Below, in pieces: positions 62,401 through 63,650 of a stretch of DNA of 64,000 nt. The notes below the pieces were generated by a model. The model did not search any database, had not been told where the DNA came from, and saw only the letters and a list, made by a program, of their open reading frames with translations. Origin of the DNA: Siphonodentalium dalli (lineage: Eukaryota > Mollusca > Scaphopoda > Gadilida > Siphonodentaliidae). Every line of letters begins with the position of its first letter. Position 1 is the stretch's first letter. The position numbers and the translations under genes were made by a program. Location of the stretch: contig CP136069.1 in NCBI GenBank assembly GCA_032622095.1, positions 203,282,690-203,346,689 on the forward strand, in the 5' to 3' direction.

Positions 62401-62599
62401 TCCTTTGGTGATGTTAAGGTTGTTGTGTGTACATACCTTCCTTTGTTGATTTTAAGGTTGCAAATGTGATGATGGCCACTCCATTGACGACTTTTTCTTT
62501 GAATGATACTTCTAAATCGAGATGATAATCCTTTACTGCAATCTCCCTGAAGTTAGAACAGGTGGCCACATCAATAGCAGTATCCGAATGAAGTCCCAT
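20244..62599 (-). CDS. RNPEP: Aminopeptidase B-like M1 zinc metallopeptidase gene, 14 coding exons, complete
   Basis: Aminopeptidase B removes N-terminal Arg and Lys from peptides; it acts in the cytosol and secretory pathway of animals. I joined 14 exons by similarity, GT-AG borders and phase: 62437-62599, 58074-58198, 53662-53767, 51616-51725, 49673-49873, 48037-48249, 46394-46456, 45249-45368, 41747-41926, 39939-40015, 38253-38388, 36413-36559, 32048-32132, 20244-20404. They total 1887 nt, giving 628 residues, close to the roughly 650 of vertebrate RNPEP. Order of parts: N-terminal beta domain (about 1-200), catalytic domain with GGMEN (277-281), HEISH (304-308), Glu327 as third zinc ligand and Tyr393 in PYEKG, then the C-terminal helical domain. 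KQKYTLP (577-583) replaces the RMK segment that binds the substrate carboxylate in LTA4 hydrolase, which favours aminopeptidase B over LTA4H. No signal peptide or membrane segment is seen. A non-coding upstream exon is possible. The family call is secure; the RNPEP versus RNPEPL1 choice rests on remembered sequence. Confidence 0.93.
20524..21563. mobile_element. hAT-type element with perfect 8-bp target duplication
   Basis: Ends TAGGGGTGCCACGATT and AATCGTGGCACCTCTA are inverted repeats. The flanks carry the identical 8 bp TTCCAAAC (20516-20523 and 21564-21571). Subterminal ATCGATTA-type repeats run inward from both ends. An 8-bp duplication and TAG-type ends are hAT features. I see no transposase, so it is probably non-autonomous. 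It lies in intron 13. Confidence 0.85.
21641..22173. repeat. 19-bp minisatellite, about 28 copies
   Basis: Unit GAAGCCCGAGGGATTATAT with a GAAGGCC variant in irregular order, inside intron 13. Confidence 0.96.
22437..22632. mobile_element. Two FB2 palindromes in tandem
   Basis: Palindromes at 22437-22530 and 22541-22632, joined by TGAGGTGTAA. The same paired layout, interrupted by a hAT insertion, is found at 23154-24456. Confidence 0.85.
22640..23150. other. Intron 13 sequence, nothing recognised
   Basis: AT-rich; no exon or transposon end that I can support. Confidence 0.4.
23268..24367 (+). mobile_element. hAT-type element inserted in FB2, with BED-finger remnant
   Basis: Ends TAGGGTCCTGCGAAT and the exact inverse. 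The flanking 8 bp are GAATGAGA and GAATGAGG, a target duplication with one later change. Subterminal ATTCGATTCGA repeats run inward on both sides. Inside (23834-23990, plus strand) is a broken zinc-finger segment: [12 protein letters not shown], a frame change, then [19 protein letters not shown], the CxxC...HxxxxH pattern of BED fingers at the N terminus of hAT transposases. The catalytic part is gone. Confidence 0.85.
23834..23990 (+). pseudogene. BED-type zinc finger of a hAT transposase, frameshifted
   Basis: CDEC at 23852-23863 and [11 protein letters not shown] from about 23905 are in different frames, with a stop between. BED fingers bind DNA in hAT transposases and in domesticated ZBED proteins. 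The frame break and the missing downstream domain mark this as a relic. Confidence 0.7.
24700..24811. mobile_element. Right end of a hAT-type element next to the 45-bp array
   Basis: ATTCGATAAA, GATTTCGAATCGAG and a final ATTCGCAGGGCCCTA resemble the right end of the 23268-24367 element. The end touches the first unit of the 45-bp array (24812), so the element probably inserted into or beside it. The matching left end is not clear. Confidence 0.55.
24812..32047 (-). repeat. 45-bp minisatellite built from the exon 13 splice donor, about 7.2 kb
   Basis: Read on the minus strand, each unit carries GAATTCCTCCATAGTCAAG followed by GTTAGTTAAA. This is the last part of exon 13 and its donor, followed by ATATGCATTCAGGTAGA. 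Length and unit size give well over 140 units. Next to the exon (about 31345-32047) the units are shortened to about 19-23 bp, all still spanning CAAG|GTTAGT. Farther away, 45-bp units are mixed with variants (TTAACTAAC, TATATAACTA, CACCTTCAACTA). Short 22-bp units recur near 26374, 26710, 27139 and 27479, showing higher-order duplication. The array lies wholly inside intron 13, so it should be transcribed with the gene. Confidence 0.97.
32048..32132 (-). CDS. RNPEP: Aminopeptidase B exon 13 (residues 548-575)
   Basis: Codes for [14 protein letters not shown] and [14 protein letters not shown], matching LRLRWGQIVLKND and VKEFLHNQGKQKY of RNPEP. Acceptor TCTTTCACAG, donor CAAG|GTTAGTT, phase 1. 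Its last 22 nt, with the donor, are the seed sequence of the 45-bp array that fills more than 7 kb of the following intron. Read-through into the intron meets a stop at once (GGT TAG). Confidence 0.94.
32277..32350. repeat. Degenerate hairpin-cassette remnant
   Basis: CTGCCAACGCATATATAAGA, GAGAACACATTGGCCTAACA and CAGTGCATTGTCTTCTATAT are partial arms of the hairpin cassette described in the findings. Confidence 0.55.
32350..32470. mobile_element. Possible left end of a hAT-like element
   Basis: TAGAGATGAGCCGATAATCG followed by many short inverted copies of CCGATTGT, the layout seen at hAT subterminal regions. I found no matching right end. Confidence 0.35.
32950..34312. mobile_element. Foldback element with inverted repeats of about 330 bp and a nested hairpin
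   Basis: The left arm (32950-33285) begins TTGTAATACGACCCTGCC; the right arm (33985-34312) is its inverse with few changes. Inside the left part is a near-perfect hairpin at 33282-33429 with about 68-nt arms (AAGAAATAAATACACGGTGT). No transposase is seen. It lies in intron 12. Confidence 0.85.
34607..35490. repeat. Dispersed repeat with tandem ~150-190-bp units and GACGG tail
   Basis: Four units share CCAATAACTC[C/T]G, AAAATATCCGGCCGGACCTG and GAGCCCTGTGACGTCGTCTA. It ends with ACAAATTCGGGACGGACGG and TATATCCCCC..GCGGGGGATAATA. The same family is at 41975-42695. Confidence 0.82.
35491..36207. other. Intron 12 spacer with TAATCGATTAC repeats
   Basis: Contains repeated GTAATCGATTACATT motifs (35970-36065) followed by CGCCCCAACCCTG, which resembles a hAT right end. 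I did not find the matching left end. Confidence 0.4.
36208..36296. mobile_element. Foldback element FB2 copy
   Basis: GCAGAATGAGGTTCCCAGAA to CACCCTCTGGGAACCT, with the family flank (TGATCCCAGGTCTCTTATAG) on its left. Confidence 0.75.
36331..36452 (-). repeat. 61-bp duplication spanning the exon 12 donor
   Basis: CCACAATGCAGAG|GTATGTTC at the exon 12 end is repeated 61 nt into the intron (second donor edge at 36352/36351). The intervening sequence, CAGTATACCCCCCAGCTTCG then TTGTGGGTATAATAACC, matches the tail of the dispersed repeat at 38030-38062. The copies could therefore also be a target-site duplication around a tiny retroposed fragment. Confidence 0.8.
36413..36559 (-). CDS. RNPEP: Aminopeptidase B exon 12 (residues 499-547)
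   Basis: Codes for [20 protein letters not shown] and [19 protein letters not shown], matching WKTYQLVYFLDKIL and TYPSI.NARNAE in RNPEP. The acceptor is a NAGNAG site (TAGGAG), so use of the second AG at 36557/36556 would drop one Glu. The donor GAG|GTATGT recurs 61 nt further into the intron. Confidence 0.92.
36780..37280. repeat. Diverged tandem repeat, about 3 copies of ~170-230 bp
   Basis: CTTAAAACTTGGATGTCAGA and GAGTTTCTTGTTTTGTGCA recur at 36805, 36957 and (diverged) 37190; intron 12... upstream side, between exons 12 and 11. Confidence 0.7.
37440..38065. repeat. Dispersed repeat with tandem units and GACGG tail
   Basis: Three units share AGTCGGACAGACATCATAAT, GCACAGGTTCCCATGGTACT and GACCTAAAAATGTAG. 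It ends with GACGGACGGACGACGG and a short inverted end, ACCGCCCCCCCT..GGGGGGTATAATC. Confidence 0.82.
38253..38388 (-). CDS. RNPEP: Aminopeptidase B exon 11 (residues 453-498)
   Basis: Codes for [18 protein letters not shown], then [18 protein letters not shown] and NTWIGISTE, matching GFEFDRWLNTPGWPPY.PDLS of RNPEP. This is the hinge between the catalytic and C-terminal helical domains. Acceptor TATCACAG, donor GAG|GTCAGTG. Confidence 0.94.
38390..38975. other. Intron 10 spacer, nothing recognised
   Basis: AT-rich sequence between exon 11 and the PIF-type MITE. No repeat family I can name. Confidence 0.4.
38976..39764. mobile_element. PIF/Harbinger-type MITE
   Basis: Ends GGCCCGTTTTATACGT and the inverse, followed inward by GTGCCAAACATGGGTC / ACCCGTGTCTGGC repeats. 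Flanked by the 3-bp duplication TTA on both sides (38973-38975, 39765-39767). TTA duplications and GGCC-type ends are hallmarks of PIF/Harbinger. No ORF of a DDE transposase is visible. Confidence 0.82.
39939..40015 (-). CDS. RNPEP: Aminopeptidase B exon 10 (residues 428-452)
   Basis: Codes for [18 protein letters not shown] and AKQEIQN, matching the SI.ADDFL.FYLEYFPELK segment of RNPEP. Acceptor CTTTTAG, donor AA|GTAAGTTG, phase 2. The split codon makes Lys with exon 11. Confidence 0.92.
40030..40458. other. Intron 9 spacer with repeat fragments
   Basis: 40043-40140 contains the AATGCTTAAAGATGCATAAT and TTAATTACTATTTATTTG phrases of the GGTACTCAATC MITE family (full copy at 62880-63317). 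Confidence 0.5.
40459..40827. mobile_element. piggyBac-type MITE, left end missing (MITE1 copy c)
   Basis: Starts within the first hairpin (40459) and runs to the normal right end, GTTTGTTGGGTAAAGGG followed by TTAA (40828-40831). Two hairpin cassettes (40462-40529, 40611-40680). Confidence 0.83.
40940..41325. repeat. Partial copy of the GGTACTCAATC MITE family
   Basis: GATTTAAAAGATCAAAATATC, GAGTTCCTCGACCCAAATCA and TACCCACAAGGCAGAAG are the inverse of phrases in 62880-63317 and 56870-57297. Confidence 0.6.
41330..41721. mobile_element. piggyBac-type MITE (MITE1 copy d), 25 bp from the exon 9 donor
   Basis: TTAA at both borders (41326-41329, 41722-41725). Ends CCCTTTACCCAACAGAAGGG and the inverse; two hairpin cassettes (41355-41424, 41505-41571). 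Its end is so close to the exon 9 donor that its hairpins lie in the early part of the intron transcript. Confidence 0.9.
41747..41926 (-). CDS. RNPEP: Aminopeptidase B exon 9 (residues 368-427), catalytic tyrosine
   Basis: Codes for [19 protein letters not shown], then [17 protein letters not shown] and [15 protein letters not shown]. Tyr393 in PYEKG corresponds to the transition-state tyrosine of the LTA4H/aminopeptidase B branch (Tyr383 in LTA4H). Acceptor ATTCTAG, donor AAG|GTGAGAA. A MITE ends 25 bp beyond the donor. Confidence 0.95.
41975..42695. repeat. Dispersed repeat with GACGG tail
   Basis: Second copy of the 34607-35490 family: starts AACAAGCAGTCGCAGAC, has units with AAATATCCGGCCGGACCTGG, ends ACGGACGGATGGACGG and a CGGGGGATAAT tail. 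In intron 8. Confidence 0.82.
42700..43336. other. Intron 8 spacer with one imperfect hairpin
   Basis: GTTATTGTGGTGGATT (43170) and AATCCACCACAATAAC (43251) form a foldback. No coding similarity. Confidence 0.5.
43337..43719. mobile_element. piggyBac-type MITE (MITE1 copy e)
   Basis: TTAA both sides (43333-43336, 43720-43723), ends CCCTTTACCCAACA and inverse, hairpin cassettes at 43487-43554 and 43635-43700. The second hairpin runs straight into the terminal repeat, a small deletion. Confidence 0.88.
43838..45125. repeat. 62-bp minisatellite, about 21 copies, in intron 8
   Basis: Unit ATAAATAAAAATACTGTGTT, CTCACCACCTCAGGTCCTCA, TCACCCGAAGAGGGACTCAT, AA. Variants CTCAGGCACCTCCCTCATCA and ATCATCAAATATATAA are clustered toward the exon 8 side. 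Confidence 0.95.
45131..45169. mobile_element. Half of an FB2 palindrome
   Basis: TAGCGTCACTAAATTCACCC to CCTCATTCTGCC, the right arm only, about 80 nt downstream of the exon 8 donor. Confidence 0.75.
45249..45368 (-). CDS. RNPEP: Aminopeptidase B exon 8 (residues 328-367)
   Basis: Codes for [16 protein letters not shown], then [18 protein letters not shown] and IGGE, a close match to the RNPEP segment after the zinc glutamate. Acceptor CTGTCAG, donor GAG|GTGAATAG, phase 0 at both ends. A 90-bp tandem repeat starts about 25 nt upstream of the acceptor. Confidence 0.94.
45393..45765. repeat. ~90-bp tandem repeat, 4 copies, beside the exon 8 acceptor
   Basis: Each unit starts TTAACCCTTTATGGAGCCCC and contains AGACAGAGAGAACAATGCAC, TGATGACTGTCGTCTGC and GAGGCTCCATACGGGAGTGT. 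The ends of each unit are inverted (GGAGCC/GGCTCC), so each could fold. The TTAACCCTTT start matches TTAA-type MITE ends. Confidence 0.85.
45766..46393. other. Intron 7 spacer, no feature recognised
   Basis: No repeat or exon supported. 46190-46330 has weak inverted symmetry around ACACAGAACGACACGGGT / TTGTGTCGTTCTGTGT. Confidence 0.4.
46394..46456 (-). CDS. RNPEP: Aminopeptidase B exon 7 (residues 307-327), rest of zinc site
   Basis: A 63-nt exon coding [14 protein letters not shown] and SEFWLNE. His308 completes HEISH and Glu327, the last codon, is the third zinc ligand after an 18-residue spacer, exactly as in M1 enzymes. Acceptor TTTTTTCAG, donor GAG|GTAAGTG. Confidence 0.96.
46600..46990. 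repeat. Dispersed repeat (TTTTCCGTCAT..TGTTGCACATC family)
   Basis: Two units share ATACATGTTGCACATTAGCA, GAAACTGTGGGAGGAGTTGA and TTACA. It ends at TTTTTCGGGGGACAAA. A longer copy is at 50455-50910. Confidence 0.72.
47342..47831. mobile_element. piggyBac-type MITE with CCCTTTGAGTGCCAGG ends and borrowed core
   Basis: TTAA both sides (47338-47341, 47832-47835). Ends CCCTTTGAGTGCCAGG and the inverse (CCTGGCACTCAAAGGG). The core from the first hairpin (47391-47458) through GAGCCCCAGACAAACATGAG to a half hairpin near 47681-47705 is nearly the same as the core of the GTGACCCGCC-ended MITEs. It appears to sit in a MITE2 copy whose right half continues to 48009. Confidence 0.85.
47836..48009. mobile_element. 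Right half of a MITE2 copy
   Basis: TTATTGTCTGAAAATTTCC, CTGTCGTCTGCTTTTATTAC and GGGAGAATCCATTTAATATA to GAAAGGG with TTAA (48010-48013), ending 24 nt from the exon 6 donor. Confidence 0.72.
48037..48249 (-). CDS. RNPEP: Aminopeptidase B exon 6 (residues 236-306), GGMEN loop and first zinc ligands
   Basis: Codes for [19 protein letters not shown], then FGGMENP and the [13 protein letters not shown] segment, and ends DVVIHEI. GGMEN is the exopeptidase motif that binds the free N terminus; His304 is a zinc ligand and Glu305 the general base. The HEISH motif is interrupted by the intron after HEI. The donor is ATT|GTAAGTT and the acceptor ends CTTCAG. Confidence 0.96.
48250..48940. other. Intron 5 spacer, nothing recognised
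   Basis: AT-rich. Weak ATTCGAATTTGAAACCGCGAAT similarity to hAT subterminal repeats near 48810-48840 only. Confidence 0.4.
48941..49020. mobile_element. Foldback element FB2 copy
   Basis: CAGAATGAGGTCCCCAGAGG to CTGGGGACCTCATTCTGC with a shortened centre. It is followed by the larger family flank (TATATCCCCTAATTTGCAGA, GATGGGTGAACATCACCAAC). Confidence 0.85.
49216..49297. mobile_element. Foldback element FB2 copy, diverged
   Basis: AGCAGAATACAGTTCCCAGA to GGGGACCTCATTCTGC, with the AAATTCAGGCTTG flank after it. Confidence 0.75.
49673..49873 (-). CDS. RNPEP: Aminopeptidase B exon 5 (residues 169-235)
   Basis: Codes for [16 protein letters not shown] through [19 protein letters not shown] and VWTEPCIL, matching RNPEP VP..LTAVMSA, YLIALAIGDL.SAEVGPRS and VWAEPCL. 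The acceptor is AATGTTAG and the donor TTG|GTAAGACC. It ends the N-terminal beta domain and leads into the catalytic domain. Confidence 0.93.
49900..50454. other. Intron 4 spacer with an interferon-response-like palindrome
   Basis: 50098-50137 reads AGTTTCACTTTCAGTTTC and then its inverse-like GAAACTGACTGTGAAACT. It matches the ISRE pattern by composition, but the setting gives no support for function. Confidence 0.3.
50455..50910. repeat. Dispersed repeat with GACGG tail
   Basis: Units with ACATGTTGCACATCTCCAAT, AACTGTAGGAGGAGTTGATT and ACATCATGAAGGTAC. It ends ACGGACGGATGGACGG and AGTCCCCCGAAAATTTA / TTTTTCGGGGGACAATA. Confidence 0.8.
50911..51615. other. Intron 4 spacer, nothing recognised
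   Basis: AT-rich, no repeat family or exon that I can support. Confidence 0.4.
51616..51725 (-). CDS. RNPEP: Aminopeptidase B exon 4 (residues 132-168)
   Basis: Codes for [14 protein letters not shown] and [15 protein letters not shown], the most conserved part of the M1 beta domain. The TQGQ glutamine contacts the substrate N terminus in this family. Acceptor CTTGCAG; donor AAG|GTCAGTG. Phase 1 in, phase 0 out, consistent with exons 3 and 5. Confidence 0.94.
51784..52918. mobile_element. Foldback MITE (TTAAAGGCCCACTTAA ends) interrupted by MITE1
   Basis: Left end TTAAAGGCCCACTTAA at 51784, right end AATTAAGTGGGTCTTTAA at 52918. After the MITE1 insertion the arms read CAGATCACATATATAATATA, GAAAGAGGAAGCTCCAAAAC and AACAACATGTTCACAGTTTA. 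They pair over several hundred bp around a centre near 52540. This is the family that carries the 40-bp array at 8635-12101. Confidence 0.87.
51800..52191. mobile_element. piggyBac-type MITE (MITE1 copy f) nested in a MITE
   Basis: 392 bp with TTAA on both sides (51796-51799, 52192-52195). The host reads CCCAC-TTAA-TTTTC once the insert is removed, so TTAA is the duplicated target. Two hairpin cassettes (51827-51893, 51973-52041). Confidence 0.93.
53053..53623. mobile_element. TTAA-type MITE with diverged hairpins
   Basis: TTAA both sides (53049-53052, 53624-53627), left end CCCTTTCTTGGCAGTAGC, right end AGTCATGAAAGGG. Hairpins at 53100-53166 (GTGCATTCTCTTATATATGC, arms TCTCCCATAAGGAG) and 53514-53582 are diverged versions of the cassette. 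Confidence 0.75.
53662..53767 (-). CDS. RNPEP: Aminopeptidase B exon 3 (residues 97-131)
   Basis: Codes for [17 protein letters not shown] and then [13 protein letters not shown], which matches the conserved GPGVCWL.PEQTAG of RNPEP. Acceptor TTTACAG; donor GCAG|GTATTTG, phase 1. The intron next to the acceptor holds three copies of a repeat of about 31-36 bp that includes the acceptor-side sequence. Confidence 0.92.
53770..53862. repeat. Tandem repeat beside the exon 3 acceptor, 3 copies
   Basis: TATAAATAAACATGTCTTTA then TTAACCAATTC is repeated three times (31-36 bp). The first copy runs into the acceptor of exon 3 (TTTATTTACAG on the minus strand); the others keep TTTATTTATAG. Confidence 0.82.
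53916..54090. repeat. Near-perfect hairpin with 85-nt arms
   Basis: TACAGTAATGCTCTAAGTAA on the left pairs with TTACTTAGAGCATTACTGTA on the right; the centre is TGGCTTGT-TCCG-ACAAGCCA. Only about two mismatches. In intron 2. Confidence 0.93.
54295..54312. repeat. Poly-C tract
   Basis: About 18 C in a row followed by ACCCCC, in intron 2. Such a tract is prone to length errors in assembly. Confidence 0.9.
54777..54942. mobile_element. TTAA-bordered foldback MITE
   Basis: TTAA on both sides (54773-54776, 54943-54946). 54779-54900 is a 60-nt-arm hairpin (CCTTGATCATTTTTAAAATT). The right end, CGGCACTGAAAGGG with TTGATACAAAAATCGGACT, is related to the end of the 47342-47831 element. Confidence 0.8.
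54993..55190. mobile_element. MITE2 fragment, inverted
   Basis: GGAATGGTCTACTATTCATC, AATAAAAGCAGACGACAGAC and GAAATGTTCAGATAATAAGT are the complement of the right half of MITE2. Confidence 0.72.
55447..55618. repeat. 60-bp tandem repeat, 3 copies
   Basis: CACTGACCTGCATGCAGCAC, AAGGGGGAGGCATTCCAACA, TGGGGTGGTCTGTCTATATA. Frames on both strands look protein-like only because of the 60-bp unit. Confidence 0.93.
55722..55877. mobile_element. Palindromic MITE2 derivative
   Basis: TTAA both sides (55718-55721, 55878-55881). Left CCCCTTCTATACTAAATACT and right GAGTATCTAGTATAGAAAGG are inverse, with the ATAATAAGTTCAACAAA / TTTGTTGAACTTATTAT hairpin at the centre. Confidence 0.82.
55983..56222. repeat. 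Tandem copies of the MITE2 left end, about 4
   Basis: Units of about 75 bp: TTTCTATACTAAAGCATCAT, TGATGAGTAGTTATCCCATA, GGAAATGTTCAGATAATAAG. This is a second, independent amplification of the same MITE end that forms the 61027-62020 array. Confidence 0.85.
56452..56843. mobile_element. piggyBac-type MITE (MITE1 copy g)
   Basis: TTAA both sides (56448-56451, 56844-56847), 392 bp, hairpin cassettes 56478-56545 and 56627-56694. Almost identical to copies d and f. Confidence 0.92.
56870..57297. mobile_element. MITE of the GGTACTCAATC family
   Basis: Right end GGATTGAGTACCTTTAA; the interior matches 62880-63317 (CTCCTAAATTACTATTTC, GAGTCGAGGAACCCAC-like, GATGGATAACTCTAAAATCA). Confidence 0.75.
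57298..57642. other. Intron 2 spacer, nothing recognised
   Basis: No repeat or exon supported. Confidence 0.4.
57647..57802. mobile_element. TTAA-type MITE with diverged hairpin
   Basis: Left end CCCTTCCATGAATGGAGCTT after TTAA (57643-57646), right end TGTCACGAAAGG. The hairpin at 57690-57760 (TATATATGTGAG..CTCACATATATA) is a diverged cassette. It abuts MITE1 copy h. Confidence 0.7.
57812..58055. mobile_element. Single-hairpin piggyBac-type MITE (MITE1 copy h) next to exon 2
   Basis: CCCTTTACCCAACA end to GTTGGGTAAAGGG with TTAA on the right (58056-58059) and TTAT on the left. It has one hairpin (57959-58028) that is now a perfect palindrome through its centre, as if the two hairpins of the full element recombined. 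244 bp. Confidence 0.88.
58074..58198 (-). CDS. RNPEP: Aminopeptidase B exon 2 (residues 55-96)
   Basis: Codes for [14 protein letters not shown] through GYGKALHIQ, part of the N-terminal beta-sheet domain. The acceptor is preceded by a T-rich tract ending TTTTCAG; the donor is CAG|GTTTAT. The first codon is split with exon 1 (G plus TT gives Val). A single-hairpin MITE ends at 58055, only about 18 nt beyond the donor. Confidence 0.9.
58370..58773. repeat. Dispersed repeat with GACGG-like tail
   Basis: AACTCTGACTGAACTCAAAA, GGTTTCCATGCTGGTTGACA and AAAATGGCAATAACTCC units, ending in GGATGGACACACAAACTAGA and CCTCCGACGCAATGTCGGGG. The tail crosses into the left 382-bp direct repeat. Confidence 0.7.
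58774..59155. repeat. Left 382-bp direct repeat flanking a LINE
   Basis: From TATAGTCCTCCGACGCAATG to TTTGAACAATGAACA. The copy at 60555-60936 has the same length and only a few differences. Confidence 0.92.
59149..60218 (+). pseudogene. LINE reverse transcriptase C-terminal part, frameshifted
   Basis: The first frame (59149-59997) starts at a truncation: [20 protein letters not shown], then [47 protein letters not shown] and [13 protein letters not shown]. This is typical of the region after the catalytic domain in non-LTR reverse transcriptases (thumb and connection). Near 59770 the likely reading shifts frame ([18 protein letters not shown]) and again near 60005. A final segment ends [19 protein letters not shown], a C..C..H..C pattern like the C-terminal zinc motif of such proteins. 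It is dead by truncation and frameshifts. The ATG near the start is accidental. Confidence 0.8.
59156..60554 (+). mobile_element. 5'-truncated non-LTR retrotransposon (LINE)
   Basis: Carries the last part of a reverse-transcriptase ORF. It ends with GAAATAAATATATATATCTA and a TA-rich tail, then a copy of the sequence that precedes it. No catalytic RT motifs, endonuclease or 5' region remain. I cannot name the clade. Confidence 0.82.
60555..60936. repeat. Right 382-bp direct repeat flanking the LINE
   Basis: Copy of 58774-59155, starting directly after the TA-rich LINE tail. Confidence 0.92.
61027..62020. repeat. 45-bp minisatellite grown from a MITE2 end, 22 units
   Basis: Unit TTAACCCTTTCTATACTACA, TACTCATTGACGAGTAGTTC, CCTTA. 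It is exactly the left terminal 45 bp of the MITE2 copy that follows (62021-62250), including the TTAA target. A 378-codon open frame crosses it only because 45 is a multiple of 3. Confidence 0.96.
62021..62250. mobile_element. MITE2 copy capping the 45-bp array
   Basis: TTAA at 62017-62020 and 62251-62254; left CCCTTTCTATACTACATACT, right TTTAGTATAGAAAGGG. Interior: TTCACATAATAAGTTCAACA, TGTCTGTCGTCTGCTCATGT, GGGAGAATCC. Confidence 0.88.
62268..62436 (-). repeat. 38-bp tandem repeat spanning the exon 1 splice donor, 4 extra copies
   Basis: On the minus strand each unit reads AACCTTAAAATCAACAAAGG, AAG|GTATGTACACACA. The first is the true exon 1 end and donor (62437/62436); four more copies follow in the intron, keeping AAGGAAG|GTATGT. 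Read-through meets a TAA after EGMYTQQP. Confidence 0.93.
62437..62599 (-). CDS. RNPEP: Aminopeptidase B exon 1 (start codon, residues 1-54)
   Basis: Begins [17 protein letters not shown], matching the DVAS.SNF segment near the N terminus of RNPEP, so this ATG (62599-62597) is the likely start. A CAG acceptor-like site lies 5 nt upstream of the ATG (exon edge would be 62604), so the exon could carry a short 5' UTR joined to an upstream exon outside or unseen in the window. Ends in phase 1 at a GAAG|GTATGT donor. Both ends are duplicated in tandem: the donor to the left (62268-62475) and the ATG region to the right (62590-62885). Confidence 0.85.
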
Positions 62600-62885
62600 G
62601 GCACCTGCAATCAATAGAACAGGGCTTAAAGGCATGAAAGGAGTCCCAGGGCACCTGCAATCAATAGAACAGGGCTTAAAGGCATGAATGGAGTCCCATG
62701 GCACCTGAAATAAATAGAACAGGGCTTAAAGGCACGAATGGAGTCCCATGGCACCTGCAATCAATAGAACAGGGCTTAAAGGCACGAATGGAGTCCCATC
62801 GCACCTGCAATCAATAGAACAGGGCTTAAAGGCATTAATGGAGTCCCATGGCACCTGCAATCAATAGAACAGGGCTTAAAGGTAC
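62590..62885 (-). repeat. 50-bp tandem repeat spanning the exon 1 start and acceptor, 6 copies
   Basis: On the minus strand each unit has ATTGATTGCAG|GTGCCATG, then GGACTCCATTC, then ATGCCTTTAAGCCCTG. The copy at 62599 is the true start. In upstream copies the frame reads MGLHSCL and stops. One copy has CATCG in place of CATGG and one CCAGGG, each losing or changing the ATG context. Confidence 0.92.
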
Positions 62886-63317
62886 TCAATCAAATTAAGA
62901 GCCCCTAAATTACTATTTAGTTGGCTTCGGGGGTAAAAAATATTTGATTCGAGTCGAGGAACCCATTCATCAAAGCTCAGAGTGATCAGATATCGATTTT
63001 TTAAATCAATTATTTTTCACCACCTGGAATATTTAGTGGCCCAGTAAAAGTCGATGGGAAGACCAAATAGCATATGAAGATGGATAACTCTAAAATCAAG
63101 TGACTTTTTTGTGTCAGACATTTGACAAACTGGCAAAATTTCATTGCACAAATGTTGATAAATAACAGGTTTTGGACAATTTTATACTATAGTGGACTGT
63201 GGTTAGCATTGTTTTTGGGCAATTAATCGATTCTGATAAGTGAAGTGGCATTTCAAAAAAAAAATGTTGTTGATGGAATCTGATGATATGGGGACCATCG
63301 AATCAGATTGGGTACCT
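62880..63317. mobile_element. MITE of the GGTACTCAATC family, inserted at TTAA
   Basis: Ends AGGTACTCAATC and GATTGGGTACCT with TTAA at 62876-62879 and 63318-63321. The left TTAA is the one in each 50-bp repeat unit (GGGCTTAAAGG), so the element may have entered the array. No ORF. Confidence 0.78.
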
Positions 63318-63650
63318 TTAAAGACACTTGCGGTGGGTATGCTAGTCCCACCCGTTATAACTGCCATAAACAGAAACAATATTAAAATATAGACATATTT
63401 TATTTTTAAACCAATCATAAATATCGTGTAAATACTATGTTATTGTCAAGTTTTTATGCTTTGTTATGTAAAACAAAAGCCAGGTTCTGTAAAATTTTTG
63501 GCTTTAGTTTACATAACAAAGCGTCTGAACTTCACTGAAGCTCAACTTGGAGAGGGGCTAATGTCAAATGGTACAGTTAATGGAACGATAAGGAATGCAG
63601 AAAGTTGGTATGTCTTTGTAATACTAAACACCAACTGATATAGTCATATT
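63318..63650. mobile_element. Partial TTAAAG-type foldback MITE
   Basis: TTAAAGACACTTGCGGTGGG matches the left end of the 8021-8539 element; GCTTTGTTATGTAAAACAAA and TTTACATAACAAAGC form an internal hairpin. The right end is not clear. Confidence 0.6.
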
